Shown one piece after another: positions 42,720 through 51,767 of a stretch of 64,000 bases of DNA (position 1 is the first letter of the stretch; each line of letters starts with the position of its first letter). The stretch is taken from assembly GCA_947372165.1 (NCBI GenBank), contig CANBSP010000001.1:1-64000 (forward strand). Reading direction: 5' to 3'. Below the pieces are notes generated by a model. The model saw only the letters and a program-made list of their open reading frames with translations. It was not told where the DNA came from and searched no databases. The stretch comes from Actinomycetota bacterium (GTDB lineage Bacteria > Actinomycetota > Actinomycetes > Nanopelagicales > Nanopelagicaceae). The translations under genes were made by a program, and so were the position numbers.

Positions 42720-43600
42720 TAGGCGCCGAAGAGACCAAAGCGAATGATGGAGAGCAATCCAACGAGAAGGCAGTAGAGGGCGAAAGGTCGCAAGGTATTA
42801 TGTTTGAAATAGCGAACCAAGAAGGTGACAGAGATGAATGTTGCTATAAAGGCGGTAATAGTTCCTGCGAGCAACGGTCCGGTTGACCCGGCAGCCAGCG
42901 CACCATGGTGGATGAGCTTTGGCAATTTGAGGATAGACGCTCCAAGAATCGCCGGGAAAGCGAGGAGAAATGCGAAATCCGCCGCAACTGAGCGTGATAG
43001 GCCGCGCAACATTCCAAAACTGATGGAGACGCCGAAACGGGAAATCCCAGCGAAGAGTGCGGTGCTCTGCCCTACTCCAACAACAAATGCTTGCCCGATT
43101 GATACCCGCTCCACAATGGCAGCATCGGGATCTTTTGCCATAGCGTGTGCATGACGTCGGTCGGTGAGCCGCTCGACGGCGAAGAGAATGAGCCCATTGA
43201 TCGTCAGGAAGATTGCAGCGAAGAGTGGCTTTCCAAAATTCTTTTCAAAGAACTTATTGAGAAGGAGACCTAGAAAGGCTACGGGAATTGTTCCGACAAC
43301 GAGTCGCACCAAAAGCGGAAGACCCGCCCCCGCCCCACTCTCTTTGCGGATTCCTTTGAAAGCTGAGTGGAAAATCGTTACCCAACGCCGACCGAACACG
43401 ATGAAGAGCGCTATCGCACTTGCACAGTGAAAAGCGATGGCCACGAGCAGATACTGCGGATCTGCTGCAAAGAGTGTCCAGCTTCCACCTAGCCAGGCCG
43501 GGAAGAGTACGGCGTGACCAAGACTTGACACCGGAAAGAGCTCGGTTACACCCTGAAGAAGTCCAATAACGATCGCTTGAAGGTAAGTGAAATGGAACAT
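42719..43600 (-). CDS. uppP: undecaprenyl-diphosphatase (BacA/UppP)
   Basis: Membrane phosphatase recycling undecaprenyl pyrophosphate for peptidoglycan synthesis, 293 residues. The catalytic region is QGVTELFPVSSLGHAVLFP (residues 15-33). The second family motif is FAGISRFGVSISFGMLRGLSR, where the usual SRSG reads SRFG. Several membrane helices cover the rest. From memory, an uppP homologue also lies near the MSMEG_4193 trio in mycobacteria. The ATG is served by a TAGAGT box six bases upstream, overlapping the promoter of the opposite gene. Confidence 0.93.
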   Translation of the reverse strand: MFHFTYLQAIVIGLLQGVTELFPVSSLGHAVLFPAWLGGSWTLFAADPQYLLVAIAFHCASAIALFIVFGRRWVTIFHSAFKGIRKESGAGAGLPLLVRLVVGTIPVAFLGLLLNKFFEKNFGKPLFAAIFLTINGLILFAVERLTDRRHAHAMAKDPDAAIVERVSIGQAFVVGVGQSTALFAGISRFGVSISFGMLRGLSRSVAADFAFLLAFPAILGASILKLPKLIHHGALAAGSTGPLLAGTITAFIATFISVTFLVRYFKHNTLRPFALYCLLVGLLSIIRFGLFGA

Positions 43601-43615
43601 ATGTACACTCTACAG
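43601..43615. promoter_or_regulatory. overlapping divergent leaderless promoters (uppP / YczE-like)
   Basis: The two start codons are 15 bp apart. On the plus strand TACACT (43604-43609), six bases, then GTG at 43616. On the minus strand TAGAGT (43612-43607), six bases, then ATG at 43600. The two -10 boxes share three base pairs, so only one can be melted by polymerase at a time. Confidence 0.65.
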
Positions 43616-44329
43616 GTGAGTAACCTTGAACCTACGCACCCAGTCCATAAGAGTCCGGGTAAATCGATACTTCGTATCCTCTATCCGCAGCGAACTATCC
43701 CCCAAATGCGTTGGAGCGGAAGCGGTCGTTGGGATCTCTCACTCTCACGAGTTGCGATCCTCGTCTTCGGCTTGGCTATCTTCGGATTTGGTGACGGGCT
43801 CATTATCGCTTCACACATCGGAAATGCACCCTGGTCCGTTCTTGCTCAAGGACTCTCACTTCACACACCGTTCTCTATCGGAGAATGTACCTTCATCATC
43901 GGCTTTGCAGTCCTCTTACTGTGGTGGCCGTTGCGCGAACGTCCCGGCTTTGGGACTCTCGCCAATATCTGTGTCATCTCCATCTTTATCCAGATAGCTG
44001 TCGATATCTGCCCAGAGATTCATAACAACATCGCCCTCTCTCTGCTCATGGTCTTCGGTGGAATCGCGATGGTGGGCCTTGGTTCAACGCTCTATATCAC
44101 AACTGGACTTGGGCCTGGCCCACGAGATGGTTTGATGACAGCAATTCATCACCGAACGGGAGTGAGAGTCGCCCGCGTTCGGTTGGCGATCGAGATTTGC
44201 GCACTTGTTGTAGGTGCACTTCTTGGTGGCACTTTGGGAGTCGGAACTGCACTCTTCGCTTTTCTTATTGGATATTCAATTGCCATCTGGCTCGGAGTAG
44301 TTAGCCACTTTGCAGGCGCCAATCGATAG
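43616..44329 (+). CDS. YczE/YyaS-like membrane protein
   Basis: A 237-residue multi-pass membrane protein of the YczE/YitT-like group. After a 35-residue cytoplasmic start come helices including LSRVAILVFGLAIFGFGDGLI. The conserved ASHIGNAPWSVLAQGLS and TTGLGPGPRDGLMTAIH segments identify the family. Its role is not established; neighbours do not help. The GTG at 43616 is chosen from the promoter spacing. ATG codons at 43592 and 43601 are alternatives. The last 29 bases overlap the convergent ung gene. Confidence 0.82.
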   Translation: MSNLEPTHPVHKSPGKSILRILYPQRTIPQMRWSGSGRWDLSLSRVAILVFGLAIFGFGDGLIIASHIGNAPWSVLAQGLSLHTPFSIGECTFIIGFAVLLLWWPLRERPGFGTLANICVISIFIQIAVDICPEIHNNIALSLLMVFGGIAMVGLGSTLYITTGLGPGPRDGLMTAIHHRTGVRVARVRLAIEICALVVGALLGGTLGVGTALFAFLIGYSIAIWLGVVSHFAGANR

Positions 44330-44972
44330 GCTTCTGACCTACATTCTTGAGTAGTTCATTTGCACGTGAAAAGGGTCGACTGCCAAAGAAACCCCGATAT
44401 GAGCTCAAGGGGCTGGGGTGTGCGCTGGTGATGATGAGATCCTCAGAGAAGACCGACGCGACTGATCTCGCCTTCTCTCCCCACAAGATCGCAACCGTCT
44501 TTGGCGTTACAACTTCTTCTAGGATCAAGCGCGTAAAATTCTGCCAGCCTAAGTTCTTATGAGAGAGAGTTTCACCCGGCGCACAGCTCAGAATCGAATT
44601 GAGAAGAAATACACCTTGATCTCGCCACGGTGTGAGGTCACCAGAGTCGGGCCTTGGAAAACCAAGATCAGATTCGTACTCCTTAAAGATGTTCGAGAGT
44701 GTGGGCGGAAGAGATGAGATGCCCTTTGGTACTGAAAAAGCGAGACCGTGAGCGTGATCGGATTGTGGGTATGGATCTTGACCGACGATCACAACTTTGA
44801 TGTCGTCTGGATCAATCATGAAAGCGCTAAAGAGTAGATCCCGCCTTGGGTTACTTGCTATCTCCCCCAGCTGTTCATCAATCTCGGCAAGCGCTAAGGA
44901 GAGGGCGCTATTACCTGCAACTAAAGTGCGCCAAGCTAACGGAAGAAGTTCAAAGAGCGAAGGCTTCATCAT
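44301..44972 (-). CDS. ung: uracil-DNA glycosylase
   Basis: Removes uracil from DNA, 223 residues, family 1. The catalytic water-activating Asp is in VIVGQDPYPQ. The FSVPKGISSLPPTLSNIFKE segment, VFLLNSILSC and the DNA-intercalating HPSPLSSYRGFFGSRPFS with the catalytic His are all present. It overlaps the 3' end of the YczE-like gene. The next gene on the same strand is the ABC ATPase, 24 bp away. Confidence 0.95.
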   Translation of the reverse strand: MMKPSLFELLPLAWRTLVAGNSALSLALAEIDEQLGEIASNPRRDLLFSAFMIDPDDIKVVIVGQDPYPQSDHAHGLAFSVPKGISSLPPTLSNIFKEYESDLGFPRPDSGDLTPWRDQGVFLLNSILSCAPGETLSHKNLGWQNFTRLILEEVVTPKTVAILWGEKARSVASVFSEDLIITSAHPSPLSSYRGFFGSRPFSRANELLKNVGQKPIDWRLQSG

Positions 44973-44996
44973 CTACATCAACTACTTCATGAAACA

Positions 44997-45779
44997 CTAG
45001 AGTGCGCGGGCGAAGTAACGGCCACCTTCGAAAATCAGAGTGATAGGAATGTCGTAGGCCAGGGAGAGATTCTCGGATGTTAAGACTGTTGAAATTTCAC
45101 CCGCACCAATAATCGTTCCAGATTTCAGCAAGAGCGCATGCGTCGTTCCGTGCGGAATCTCTTCCAAGTGGTGGGTCACGATGAGAGTGGCTGGTGAGAG
45201 CGGATCAGCTGCCAGTGCATCGAGACGTTTGAGGAGATCCTCGCGCCCGGCTAAATCTAGCCCGGCTGCTGGTTCATCCAGGAGAAGGAGTTCGGGGTTA
45301 GGCATAAGTGCACGGGCAATAAGAACTCGCTTCTTCTCGCCCTCACTCAATGTCCCAAAAAATCGATCTTTCAACTCGCGAACTCCGAGTGTCGTGAGCA
45401 AACTCATCGCCCTCGATTCGTCCCATAAATCGTAACTTTCATTCCAGCGGCCTACGATGGCATAGGCAGAACTCATGACCAGATCTAGAACTATCTCATT
45501 TTCAGGAATAGTTGCGACCAGATTGTTGGTTGTTAAGCCGATTCTCGGACGCAACTCAAAGACATCCGTACTCCCCAATGGCGAGCCTAAAACCTCAACA
45601 CTTCCCGTAGACGGGTGGATATTTGTTGCAGCGATTTGAAAGAGTGTTGTTTTACCTGCACCGTTTGGACCAACTATGACCCAGCGTTGGCCCTCTGAGA
45701 TATCGAGTGTGATCGGTCCCAGAATTCGCTTCCCATCTCTGACGACGGTGACATTCTGGAAATTCAATATCTGGCTCAC
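44997..45779 (-). CDS. ABC-type ATPase without adjacent permease
   Basis: A 260-residue ABC ATP-binding protein. Walker A is VGPNGAGKTT, the signature LSEGEKKRV (in place of LSGGQ), Walker B LLLLDEPAAGLD, and the H-loop VTHHLEEI. The substitution of EGEKKR for GGQ is typical of a sub-group of ATPases found beside serB (Rv3041c next to serB2, from memory). No permease gene is nearby, so its partner and substrate are unknown. The GTG at 45779 is preferred; the frame extends to 45845 but would overlap serB. Confidence 0.85.
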   Translation of the reverse strand: MSQILNFQNVTVVRDGKRILGPITLDISEGQRWVIVGPNGAGKTTLFQIAATNIHPSTGSVEVLGSPLGSTDVFELRPRIGLTTNNLVATIPENEIVLDLVMSSAYAIVGRWNESYDLWDESRAMSLLTTLGVRELKDRFFGTLSEGEKKRVLIARALMPNPELLLLDEPAAGLDLAGREDLLKRLDALAADPLSPATLIVTHHLEEIPHGTTHALLLKSGTIIGAGEISTVLTSENLSLAYDIPITLIFEGGRYFARAL

Positions 45780-45817
45780 AAGAGTGAAAGATACCTGCTC
45801 GGAGGGTAAAGAGACGC

Positions 45818-45829
45818 TAGCCTCTCCCT
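45818..45829 (+). promoter_or_regulatory. leaderless-type -10 box of serB
   Basis: TAGCCT (45818-45823), six bases, then GTG at 45830. A second in-frame ATG lies at 45836. Confidence 0.6.
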
Positions 45830-46999
45830 GTGAGCATGCCAACAAAATTTACCGGTCTCATTCTTGCCTCAGGCGTCACAAGTGGCGATCCCATAGAGCG
45901 AGTTCTGGCAGCCTTGGCGCCATTCTCCTTAACTGTACTCAGTTCGGAGATTCTCTATATCCGAGACCGTTTCATTTATACCGTGCTCGTTGAAATGAGC
46001 CCAGACCATGTTGAAGTCCTCAGCGAGGATCTTGATGCCATCGCTCAAGAAGGATCTGCCGGAGGCAAGAGTCAGATTGATATCGCCTACGATTTTGGCG
46101 CATTTTCACTACCGATTCCGGGTTCAGAGCAAGAGGAAGTTCGTGTTGTAGCCCTCGCTCACACCCTCACTCCCTCACAGCTTCTCGCTATCCATCAGAA
46201 GATTGCGCCTGCAGGTCAGATCAGCGCCTTTCTCACTTCCTTGATTGATGGTTTCACTGTTGCGCGATACACAGTACGGATTGAAAGTCAGAAGATTTCC
46301 GGCCTTCGGGAATCGTTGAAAGAATTGAGCGCAACTTCACGCATCTCACTCTCGCTGATCCAGAGCGCCTCTGAAATTGTCGGAGCCGAGACACTTCTCT
46401 TTGACATGGACTCAACTTTCATCAATGAAGAGGTGATTGATGAACTTGCCAAGATTGCCGGCGTTGGTGAGCAGGTTTGCGCCATCACAGAGCGAGCAAT
46501 GGCTGGAGAGTTGGACTTCTCGCAATCTCTGCGAGAACGGGTCGGATTACTCAAAGGTCAACCCGCCACCATCTTCGATCGTGTTCGTTCGACTCTCACT
46601 TTGACGCAAGGCGCAGAAGATCTCGTCCATCAGGCCCATGCACGAGGCGCAAAGGTAGGAATTGTCTCTGGTGGTTTTCACGATGTGATCGATTCTTTCT
46701 TAGAACCGCTAAAGCTCGATTTGGTAGTGGCTAATAGATTTGAAATTGTTGATGGAGTTCTCACTGGAAATGTCCTTGGTGAGATTGTTGACCGCGACGT
46801 GAAGACCAGAACGTTGCAGGAATTTTCCAAAACCTCAACCCGGTCGATTGCCATTGGTGATGGCGCCAATGACCAAGGGATGTTAGAGGCAGCCGATATT
46901 GGAATCGCTTTCTGCGCTAAGCCTGCCCTGAACGAGGTTGCAGATCTTCAGATTCACCATCGCGATTTACGCGCAGTGTTGCATCTAATCGGGTATTAA
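45830..46999 (+). CDS. serB: phosphoserine phosphatase (SerB)
   Basis: Last step of serine synthesis, 389 residues. The N-terminal half has two ACT-like domains (about 1-75 and 95-165). The HAD catalytic domain has motif I LLFDMDSTFINEEVIDE, motif II GIVSGGF and motif IV IGDGANDQGML. This is the long actinobacterial SerB2 form, likely feedback-controlled by serine through the ACT domains. It is convergent with hisG, with 10 bp between stops. Confidence 0.95.
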   Translation: MSMPTKFTGLILASGVTSGDPIERVLAALAPFSLTVLSSEILYIRDRFIYTVLVEMSPDHVEVLSEDLDAIAQEGSAGGKSQIDIAYDFGAFSLPIPGSEQEEVRVVALAHTLTPSQLLAIHQKIAPAGQISAFLTSLIDGFTVARYTVRIESQKISGLRESLKELSATSRISLSLIQSASEIVGAETLLFDMDSTFINEEVIDELAKIAGVGEQVCAITERAMAGELDFSQSLRERVGLLKGQPATIFDRVRSTLTLTQGAEDLVHQAHARGAKVGIVSGGFHDVIDSFLEPLKLDLVVANRFEIVDGVLTGNVLGEIVDRDVKTRTLQEFSKTSTRSIAIGDGANDQGMLEAADIGIAFCAKPALNEVADLQIHHRDLRAVLHLIGY

Positions 47000-47009
47000 T
47001 CCCGCTCTT

Positions 47010-47855
47010 TTACAGTCGGCAGGCGTGAATATCTGTTACGAGAATGCCCCGTGCTCCTACGCTCCAAAGGTCATCGAGGATCCGATTAATCTCTTTACGC
47101 TTAACCATAGCTCGAACCGCGCTCCACTCCCCTTTTTGCAACGGTGAGATAGTTGGAGATTCGATGCCTGGTGTTAAGGCGCAAGCACGTTCTAGATCGC
47201 CATTTGCGACGTCATAATCTACAAGTACGTATTGTCGAGCAATAACAACTCCGTTGAGGCGTCGAATGACGGTCTCAATCTTCTCGTCACGCGAGACCTT
47301 TGTGCCTTCGATCAAGATCGCCTCGCTCTCTAACAGAGCTGAGCCAAATACCGCAAGCCCTGCTTGCCTGAGCGTTCCGCCGGTTGAAACTACATCGGCA
47401 ATCGCATCAGCCACACCTAATCGAATTGCGCTCTCGACGGCGCCATCGAGACTTACGACTACGGCCGAGATAGCTCGATCGGCAAGATACTTTCTGAGCA
47501 ATCCTGGATATGCGGTCGCAATGCGCAATCCCGCCAAGTCCGCCTCCTGCATCTGGCGACCTTGTGGCGCTGCGAATCTAAAAGTGGATTTACCGAAATC
47601 TAACGGCAGAATTTCGCGGGCGCTTACTCCTGAATCAATCAGAAGATCACGGCCAGTTATTCCAAGTTCTAGTTCACCGGACCCAACATAGATGGCGATA
47701 TCCCGAGGGCGAAGATAGTAGAACTCAATATCGTTCTCTGGATCGTAAAGCGTGAGATCTCGGCTATCCGTGCGCTGGCGATACCCTGCCTCGCGGAGCA
47801 TGAGTGAAGCGCTATCGGATAATGAACCCTTATTAGGAACGGCTATCTTAAGCAT
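47010..47855 (-). CDS. hisG: ATP phosphoribosyltransferase
   Basis: First enzyme of histidine synthesis, 281 residues, long form with its own regulatory domain. The N-terminal KIAVPNKGSLSDSA binds substrate. ELGITGRDLLID and the PRPP loop ADAIADVVSTGGTLR follow. The C-terminal 75 residues form the ACT-like histidine sensor, ending GARGILVTDIHACRL. A TGGAG ribosome site precedes the ATG. hisE lies 56 bp upstream on the same strand. Confidence 0.95.
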   Translation of the reverse strand: MLKIAVPNKGSLSDSASLMLREAGYRQRTDSRDLTLYDPENDIEFYYLRPRDIAIYVGSGELELGITGRDLLIDSGVSAREILPLDFGKSTFRFAAPQGRQMQEADLAGLRIATAYPGLLRKYLADRAISAVVVSLDGAVESAIRLGVADAIADVVSTGGTLRQAGLAVFGSALLESEAILIEGTKVSRDEKIETVIRRLNGVVIARQYVLVDYDVANGDLERACALTPGIESPTISPLQKGEWSAVRAMVKRKEINRILDDLWSVGARGILVTDIHACRL

Positions 47856-47911
47856 CTGGACTCCAATGATTTCGGTAGATCGGATTAAGTGGTCTTTGTA
47901 AAAGTGGTGGT

Positions 47912-48175
47912 CTACAAAACTCTATAAATATCGGCAGGATTCAAGCCTCTGGCAATCATGAGAACTTGAAGGCGGTAGATCAATTGCGAGATCTCAAGGG
48001 CTAGCGCTTCGTCACTTTCGTGCTCTGCCGCCAGCCACACTTCGCCGGCTTCCTCGATGATCTTCTTTCCCATGGCATGTATTCCGCCATCGAGAGCCTC
48101 AACCGTCGCCGATCCCGCAGGACGCATTACTGCCTTCTCTGAGAGCTCGGCAAATAATTCTTCGAAAGTCTTCAC
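47912..48175 (-). CDS. hisE: phosphoribosyl-ATP pyrophosphatase
   Basis: Second step of histidine synthesis, 87 residues, the all-alpha MazG-related fold. The metal-binding [17 protein letters not shown] lies at about residues 37-53, with the further acidic [15 protein letters not shown] after it. It starts at a GTG served by a leaderless-type promoter overlapping the end of rpe, so hisEG can be transcribed separately. Confidence 0.95.
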   Translation of the reverse strand: MKTFEELFAELSEKAVMRPAGSATVEALDGGIHAMGKKIIEEAGEVWLAAEHESDEALALEISQLIYRLQVLMIARGLNPADIYRVL

Positions 48176-48187
48176 GGCCTGATTTTA
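48176..48187 (-). promoter_or_regulatory. leaderless-type -10 box of hisE
   Basis: On the minus strand TAAAAT (48187-48182), six bases, then GTG at 48175. The box covers the stop codon of rpe. Confidence 0.6.
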
Positions 48188-48877
48188 CTCGAGTCCGCTT
48201 GCTTGCGTTGCCAATTTCCGAAGGGCGGAGAGCATCTGCGCTGGTGACTGCGCCTTATAGACAGCACTGCCGGCAACAAATGCATCGGCTCCTGCTTCTG
48301 CTGCGGTCACGATCGTCTCTAACGAGATTCCACCATCAACTTGAAGCCAGATATCGCGATCGCAGTTATCGAGCGCGGCCCTGGCTTGGGTCAGCTTTGG
48401 CATCATCTCTGACATGAAGCTCTGGCCACCAAAACCAGGTTCGACGGTCATGATTAAGACCATATCGAGATGGTTCAGCAATGGCTCGATCAGATCAAAT
48501 GAGGTGCCAGGCTTGATGGCAAGTGAGGCACGCGCTCCAGCTTCTTGGATCTTCTGGATCGTTGCCAGCGGTTGGGTACTTGCCTCAAAATGGAAGGTAA
48601 CACTCTCCGCACCGGCTCGAGCATACTCAGGCGCCTCATCATCGGGATTTACGATCATCAGATGGGCATCTACCGGTAGAGGTGATGAGGTAATGATCTG
48701 AATCGATTCATCTAACGTGAAAGTCTGATTAGGAACAAAAATATTATCCATCACGTCAAGATGCAAGAAGTCAGAGGCGCTAGCAACCCTTTCAATCTCT
48801 GAGATCAAGTTTGCTCGGTCTGCATTGAGAATACTTGGACACATCCGAACTTTGCGCGGTGAGTGTGGCGAGTTCAT
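48185..48877 (-). CDS. rpe: ribulose-phosphate 3-epimerase
   Basis: Pentose phosphate enzyme interconverting ribulose-5-P and xylulose-5-P, 230 residues, TIM barrel. Seen are MCPSILNADRANL at the start, metal residues in FLHLDVMDNIF and VDAHLMI, VLIMTVEPGFGGQSF, and QVDGGIS with phosphate-binding FVAGSAVY. The start at 48877 lies 4 bp after the rsmB stop; a longer frame runs into rsmB. Conserved order with fmt and rsmB. Confidence 0.94.
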   Translation of the reverse strand: MNSPHSPRKVRMCPSILNADRANLISEIERVASASDFLHLDVMDNIFVPNQTFTLDESIQIITSSPLPVDAHLMIVNPDDEAPEYARAGAESVTFHFEASTQPLATIQKIQEAGARASLAIKPGTSFDLIEPLLNHLDMVLIMTVEPGFGGQSFMSEMMPKLTQARAALDNCDRDIWLQVDGGISLETIVTAAEAGADAFVAGSAVYKAQSPAQMLSALRKLATQASGLE

Positions 48878-48881
48878 TGAA

Positions 48882-50240
48882 TTATGCCTCGCCATCTTTG
48901 CGGGTAAAAGCTGCCATAAACATCGAGTCGGTACCGTGAATATCTGACCACATTTGAATTGTGCCATTTTCCTGGAGGAAATTCATCGATTCCGCTGAAG
49001 TCGGGATGAACGGTGTGAGCGAAAGAAGCTCGAAATCCTTGTGGCGGTAGAGGAAATCTGCGACTTGGGCAATGGTTTCGCTTCGATGAGGTGAGCAGGT
49101 GACGTAGGCGATCACGCCACCAGGGTTGAGTAATTTCACTCCCGAATCAAGCAAATCCCGTTGCAGAGAGACTAAGTTTTTAAGATCTGACTGAGTCTTG
49201 CGCCATCTTGATTCCGGACGGCGCCGGAGTGCGCCTAGACCACTGCATGGCGCATCGATCATGATTCGATCGTAACGAGTTGGCAGATCTGGAAGATCCT
49301 CACCCTTGTGTGTTATCACCTGAGATGGCGGTATTACATGACTCACTAACGTGGCCCGGTGTTCGGTTGGCTCATTGGCTGTGAAATTATCCTTCGGGCG
49401 ATTCTCCCGAAGAAGGTTAAAGAGCATGGCCGCTTTTCCACCAGGACCTGCGCACATATCTAACCAATGAAGATAATCAGCGCCCCCTGCAGTGTTGAAG
49501 AAGATTTCGCTTATGAGTTGAGAGCCTAAATCTTGAACTCCAGCGCGGCGTTCATGGATGGCCACATATGAACCGGGCATCTTCTCTGCTCGTACTGAGA
49601 AAGTCCCCTCAGCCATGAGCTCTGCTCCTTCGTTGATGAGTTCTTCGCGGGTGCTCTTTCCTGGCCAACAGACGATATGAGGAGCTACCGGGGTGTTATG
49701 AGATTCAAGAAGTGAGATGAGACGACTCTCATCTTTGAGTTGATCGCGGAATGCAGAGACAATCCATTCCGGATGGGAATACTTTGTTGGCAGGTCGGGA
49801 TCGCTCTCGTAATCAGGTGGATCACGAAGAATCGATCGCAAAATTGCATTCACATAGGAGGCCTTGCCCTCGCCTGCGACAAGTCTGGCAACTTCGACCG
49901 TAGCATCAACTGCAGCGTGATCTGGAACCCGCATCTCAAGAATCTGATGCAAACCCATGCGAAGGAGGTCGACGATTGCTGGATCTAAGGTTTCAAATGG
50001 GCGATCAATCTTTGTTCTGATAGCAAAATCATGCTTTCCCTGCATTCGAAGTGTGCCGTAACTGAGTTCGGTAGCAAATCCTCGATCACGTTCATCAAGT
50101 TTGGAATCACTAAGAAGTTGTGGCAACCGAATATTTGCATAGGCGCCTTCCCGATTAACTTGAGAGATGAGGTTGAAGGCGAGCAGACGCGCCTCGTCGG
50201 GCCTCGCTCTTTTGAAATCAGATTTAGCCATTCGCGCCAT
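48882..50240 (-). CDS. rsmB: 16S rRNA m5C967 methyltransferase RsmB (Fmu/Sun)
   Basis: A 452-residue rRNA cytosine-5 methyltransferase. An N-terminal NusB-like RNA-binding domain covers about residues 10-145. The catalytic domain has the SAM motif DMCAGPGGKAAML, motif IV DAPCSGLGALRRRPESRW, and motif VI IAYVTCSPHRSET, where the Cys residues act in catalysis and release. The start overlaps the fmt stop by 17 bases. Alternative starts lie a few codons inside. Confidence 0.94.
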   Translation of the reverse strand: MARMAKSDFKRARPDEARLLAFNLISQVNREGAYANIRLPQLLSDSKLDERDRGFATELSYGTLRMQGKHDFAIRTKIDRPFETLDPAIVDLLRMGLHQILEMRVPDHAAVDATVEVARLVAGEGKASYVNAILRSILRDPPDYESDPDLPTKYSHPEWIVSAFRDQLKDESRLISLLESHNTPVAPHIVCWPGKSTREELINEGAELMAEGTFSVRAEKMPGSYVAIHERRAGVQDLGSQLISEIFFNTAGGADYLHWLDMCAGPGGKAAMLFNLLRENRPKDNFTANEPTEHRATLVSHVIPPSQVITHKGEDLPDLPTRYDRIMIDAPCSGLGALRRRPESRWRKTQSDLKNLVSLQRDLLDSGVKLLNPGGVIAYVTCSPHRSETIAQVADFLYRHKDFELLSLTPFIPTSAESMNFLQENGTIQMWSDIHGTDSMFMAAFTRKDGEA

Positions 50241-51168
50241 CTACCGGGGTTTCGAACTTCTCCCCTGGTTCGATTCGAATACCTCGGAGATAATCGGCCG
50301 CCGACATTCGCTTCTTTCCGGCTGGTGTGACTTCCCCAAGTTCGAGTACGAGATCACCGCTTTGGATGAAAGTTCGAGAGCCATCGCTCCACACTTCACC
50401 GATGTGATGGGAATCAAGCGGGAGATCAACAATCTGAGCTTGATGAATACTGACCTTCATCCCACGCAAGTGCGAATATGTACCTGGTTTCTGAGACAAC
50501 GCGCGAATTTTCCGCATAATCATAATTGCTGGATCAGCCCAGTTGATCTCACCCATCTCTTTGGAAATCTTGGGAGCGAGTGTGATGCCAGCCAGTGGCT
50601 GGTTCTTAGGCTTTTCACCTCGGGCTATCGTCTCAATGACAGAGATGATCGCTTCGCCACCTCGGTTCGCCATGATCTCTAGCAATTCCTCGGTATTGGC
50701 TTCATCTCCAATATGGATCTCTTCTTGGTGGTAAATCGGACCGGTGTCCATTCCCTTATCAAGTTTGAAGATAGAGATTCCTGAAACCTCATCGCCTTCG
50801 AGAATTGCCCATTGAACCGGTGCAGCCCCACGCCACCTGGGCAAGAGCGAGAAGTGGAGATTGAGCCAACCGAAGCGTGGACCATGAAGAAGTTCGGGCG
50901 GAATCAACTTCCCATAAGAGGCTGTGATGACCAATTGAGGTTGGGATGCGAGAAGATGTTTATTGATTTCTGAGATATCAGCTGGTTTTGCCACAAGGAT
51001 GCCACGCTCCTGCGCCCAGATTGCAAGAGGATTCGCAACTTCCGTCTGGCCCCGCCCAGTCTTTCGATCAGGATGAGTAATAATCGAAGCCAATTCATGC
51101 CTAGATGAGATGATTGCTTCAACGATCGGAACGCTAATGAGAGATGAGGATGCTACCGAAATCTGCAC
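50224..51168 (-). CDS. fmt: methionyl-tRNA formyltransferase
   Basis: Formylates initiator Met-tRNA, 314 residues. The 10-formyl-THF domain has HFSLLPRWRGAAPVQWAI with the catalytic His and FKLDKGMDTGPIYHQ; the C-terminal OB-like domain covers the last 100 residues. It starts at a GTG three bases after the def stop. def, which removes the formyl group, is its upstream partner. Confidence 0.95.
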   Translation of the reverse strand: MQISVASSSLISVPIVEAIISSRHELASIITHPDRKTGRGQTEVANPLAIWAQERGILVAKPADISEINKHLLASQPQLVITASYGKLIPPELLHGPRFGWLNLHFSLLPRWRGAAPVQWAILEGDEVSGISIFKLDKGMDTGPIYHQEEIHIGDEANTEELLEIMANRGGEAIISVIETIARGEKPKNQPLAGITLAPKISKEMGEINWADPAIMIMRKIRALSQKPGTYSHLRGMKVSIHQAQIVDLPLDSHHIGEVWSDGSRTFIQSGDLVLELGEVTPAGKKRMSAADYLRGIRIEPGEKFETPVDGANG

Positions 51169-51171
51169 TAT

Positions 51172-51732
51172 CTAGTTTCCAAGTCCGCGCGTGAAATGTG
51201 GCGAGACTTTAATTGTTGGTGCGGTTCCTGCTTGTGCCGCGTCAGCAAACCATTCGCTCTCACGGATCTCCTTCATTGCATTTTTGCGAAGATCTAGACT
51301 CATACGATCAACGAAGAGAATTCCGTTGAGGTGATCAGTCTCGTGTTGTAGCGCTCGAGCCAAGAATTCTGTGCCTTCAACGATAATTGGTTCGCCATGC
51401 ATGGTGAAACCCTTGGCAACGGCGCGAAACGCTCGCGGTGTATCGGCGTAGACGCCAGGAAATGAGAGACAACCCTCCTCGCCATCTTGCATCTCTTCGC
51501 TCAAATCAAGTGTTGGATTCACTAAGTGGCCAGGTTCGCCATCAACATCCCAAACGAAAACCCGGAGAGATACACCGATTTGAGGTGCCGCTAAGCCTGC
51601 GCCTGGAGCGTCGTGCATAGTCTCTGTGAGATCAGCGACGAGCGTTCGCAACTCTTTATCGAAATCAGTAACGACTGCGGCGGGGGTGGTAAGAACAGGA
51701 TCTCCGAAGTAGCGGATCGGTTGAATAGCCAT
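51172..51732 (-). CDS. def: peptide deformylase
   Basis: Removes N-formyl from new proteins, 186 residues. The three motifs are all visible: GAGLAAPQIG, EEGCLSFPG with the metal Cys, and QHETDHLNG with the two metal His and catalytic Glu. HETDH in place of HEFDH is usual in actinobacteria. A leaderless-type promoter lies between it and priA. Confidence 0.96.
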   Translation of the reverse strand: MAIQPIRYFGDPVLTTPAAVVTDFDKELRTLVADLTETMHDAPGAGLAAPQIGVSLRVFVWDVDGEPGHLVNPTLDLSEEMQDGEEGCLSFPGVYADTPRAFRAVAKGFTMHGEPIIVEGTEFLARALQHETDHLNGILFVDRMSLDLRKNAMKEIRESEWFADAAQAGTAPTIKVSPHFTRGLGN

Positions 51733-51744
51733 GTACCTATTCTA
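51733..51744 (-). promoter_or_regulatory. leaderless-type -10 box of def
   Basis: On the minus strand TAGAAT (51744-51739), six bases, then ATG at 51732, within the 35-bp gap after priA. Confidence 0.62.
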
Positions 51745-51767
51745 GCCGCTGGAGCCACTGGCGCAGA

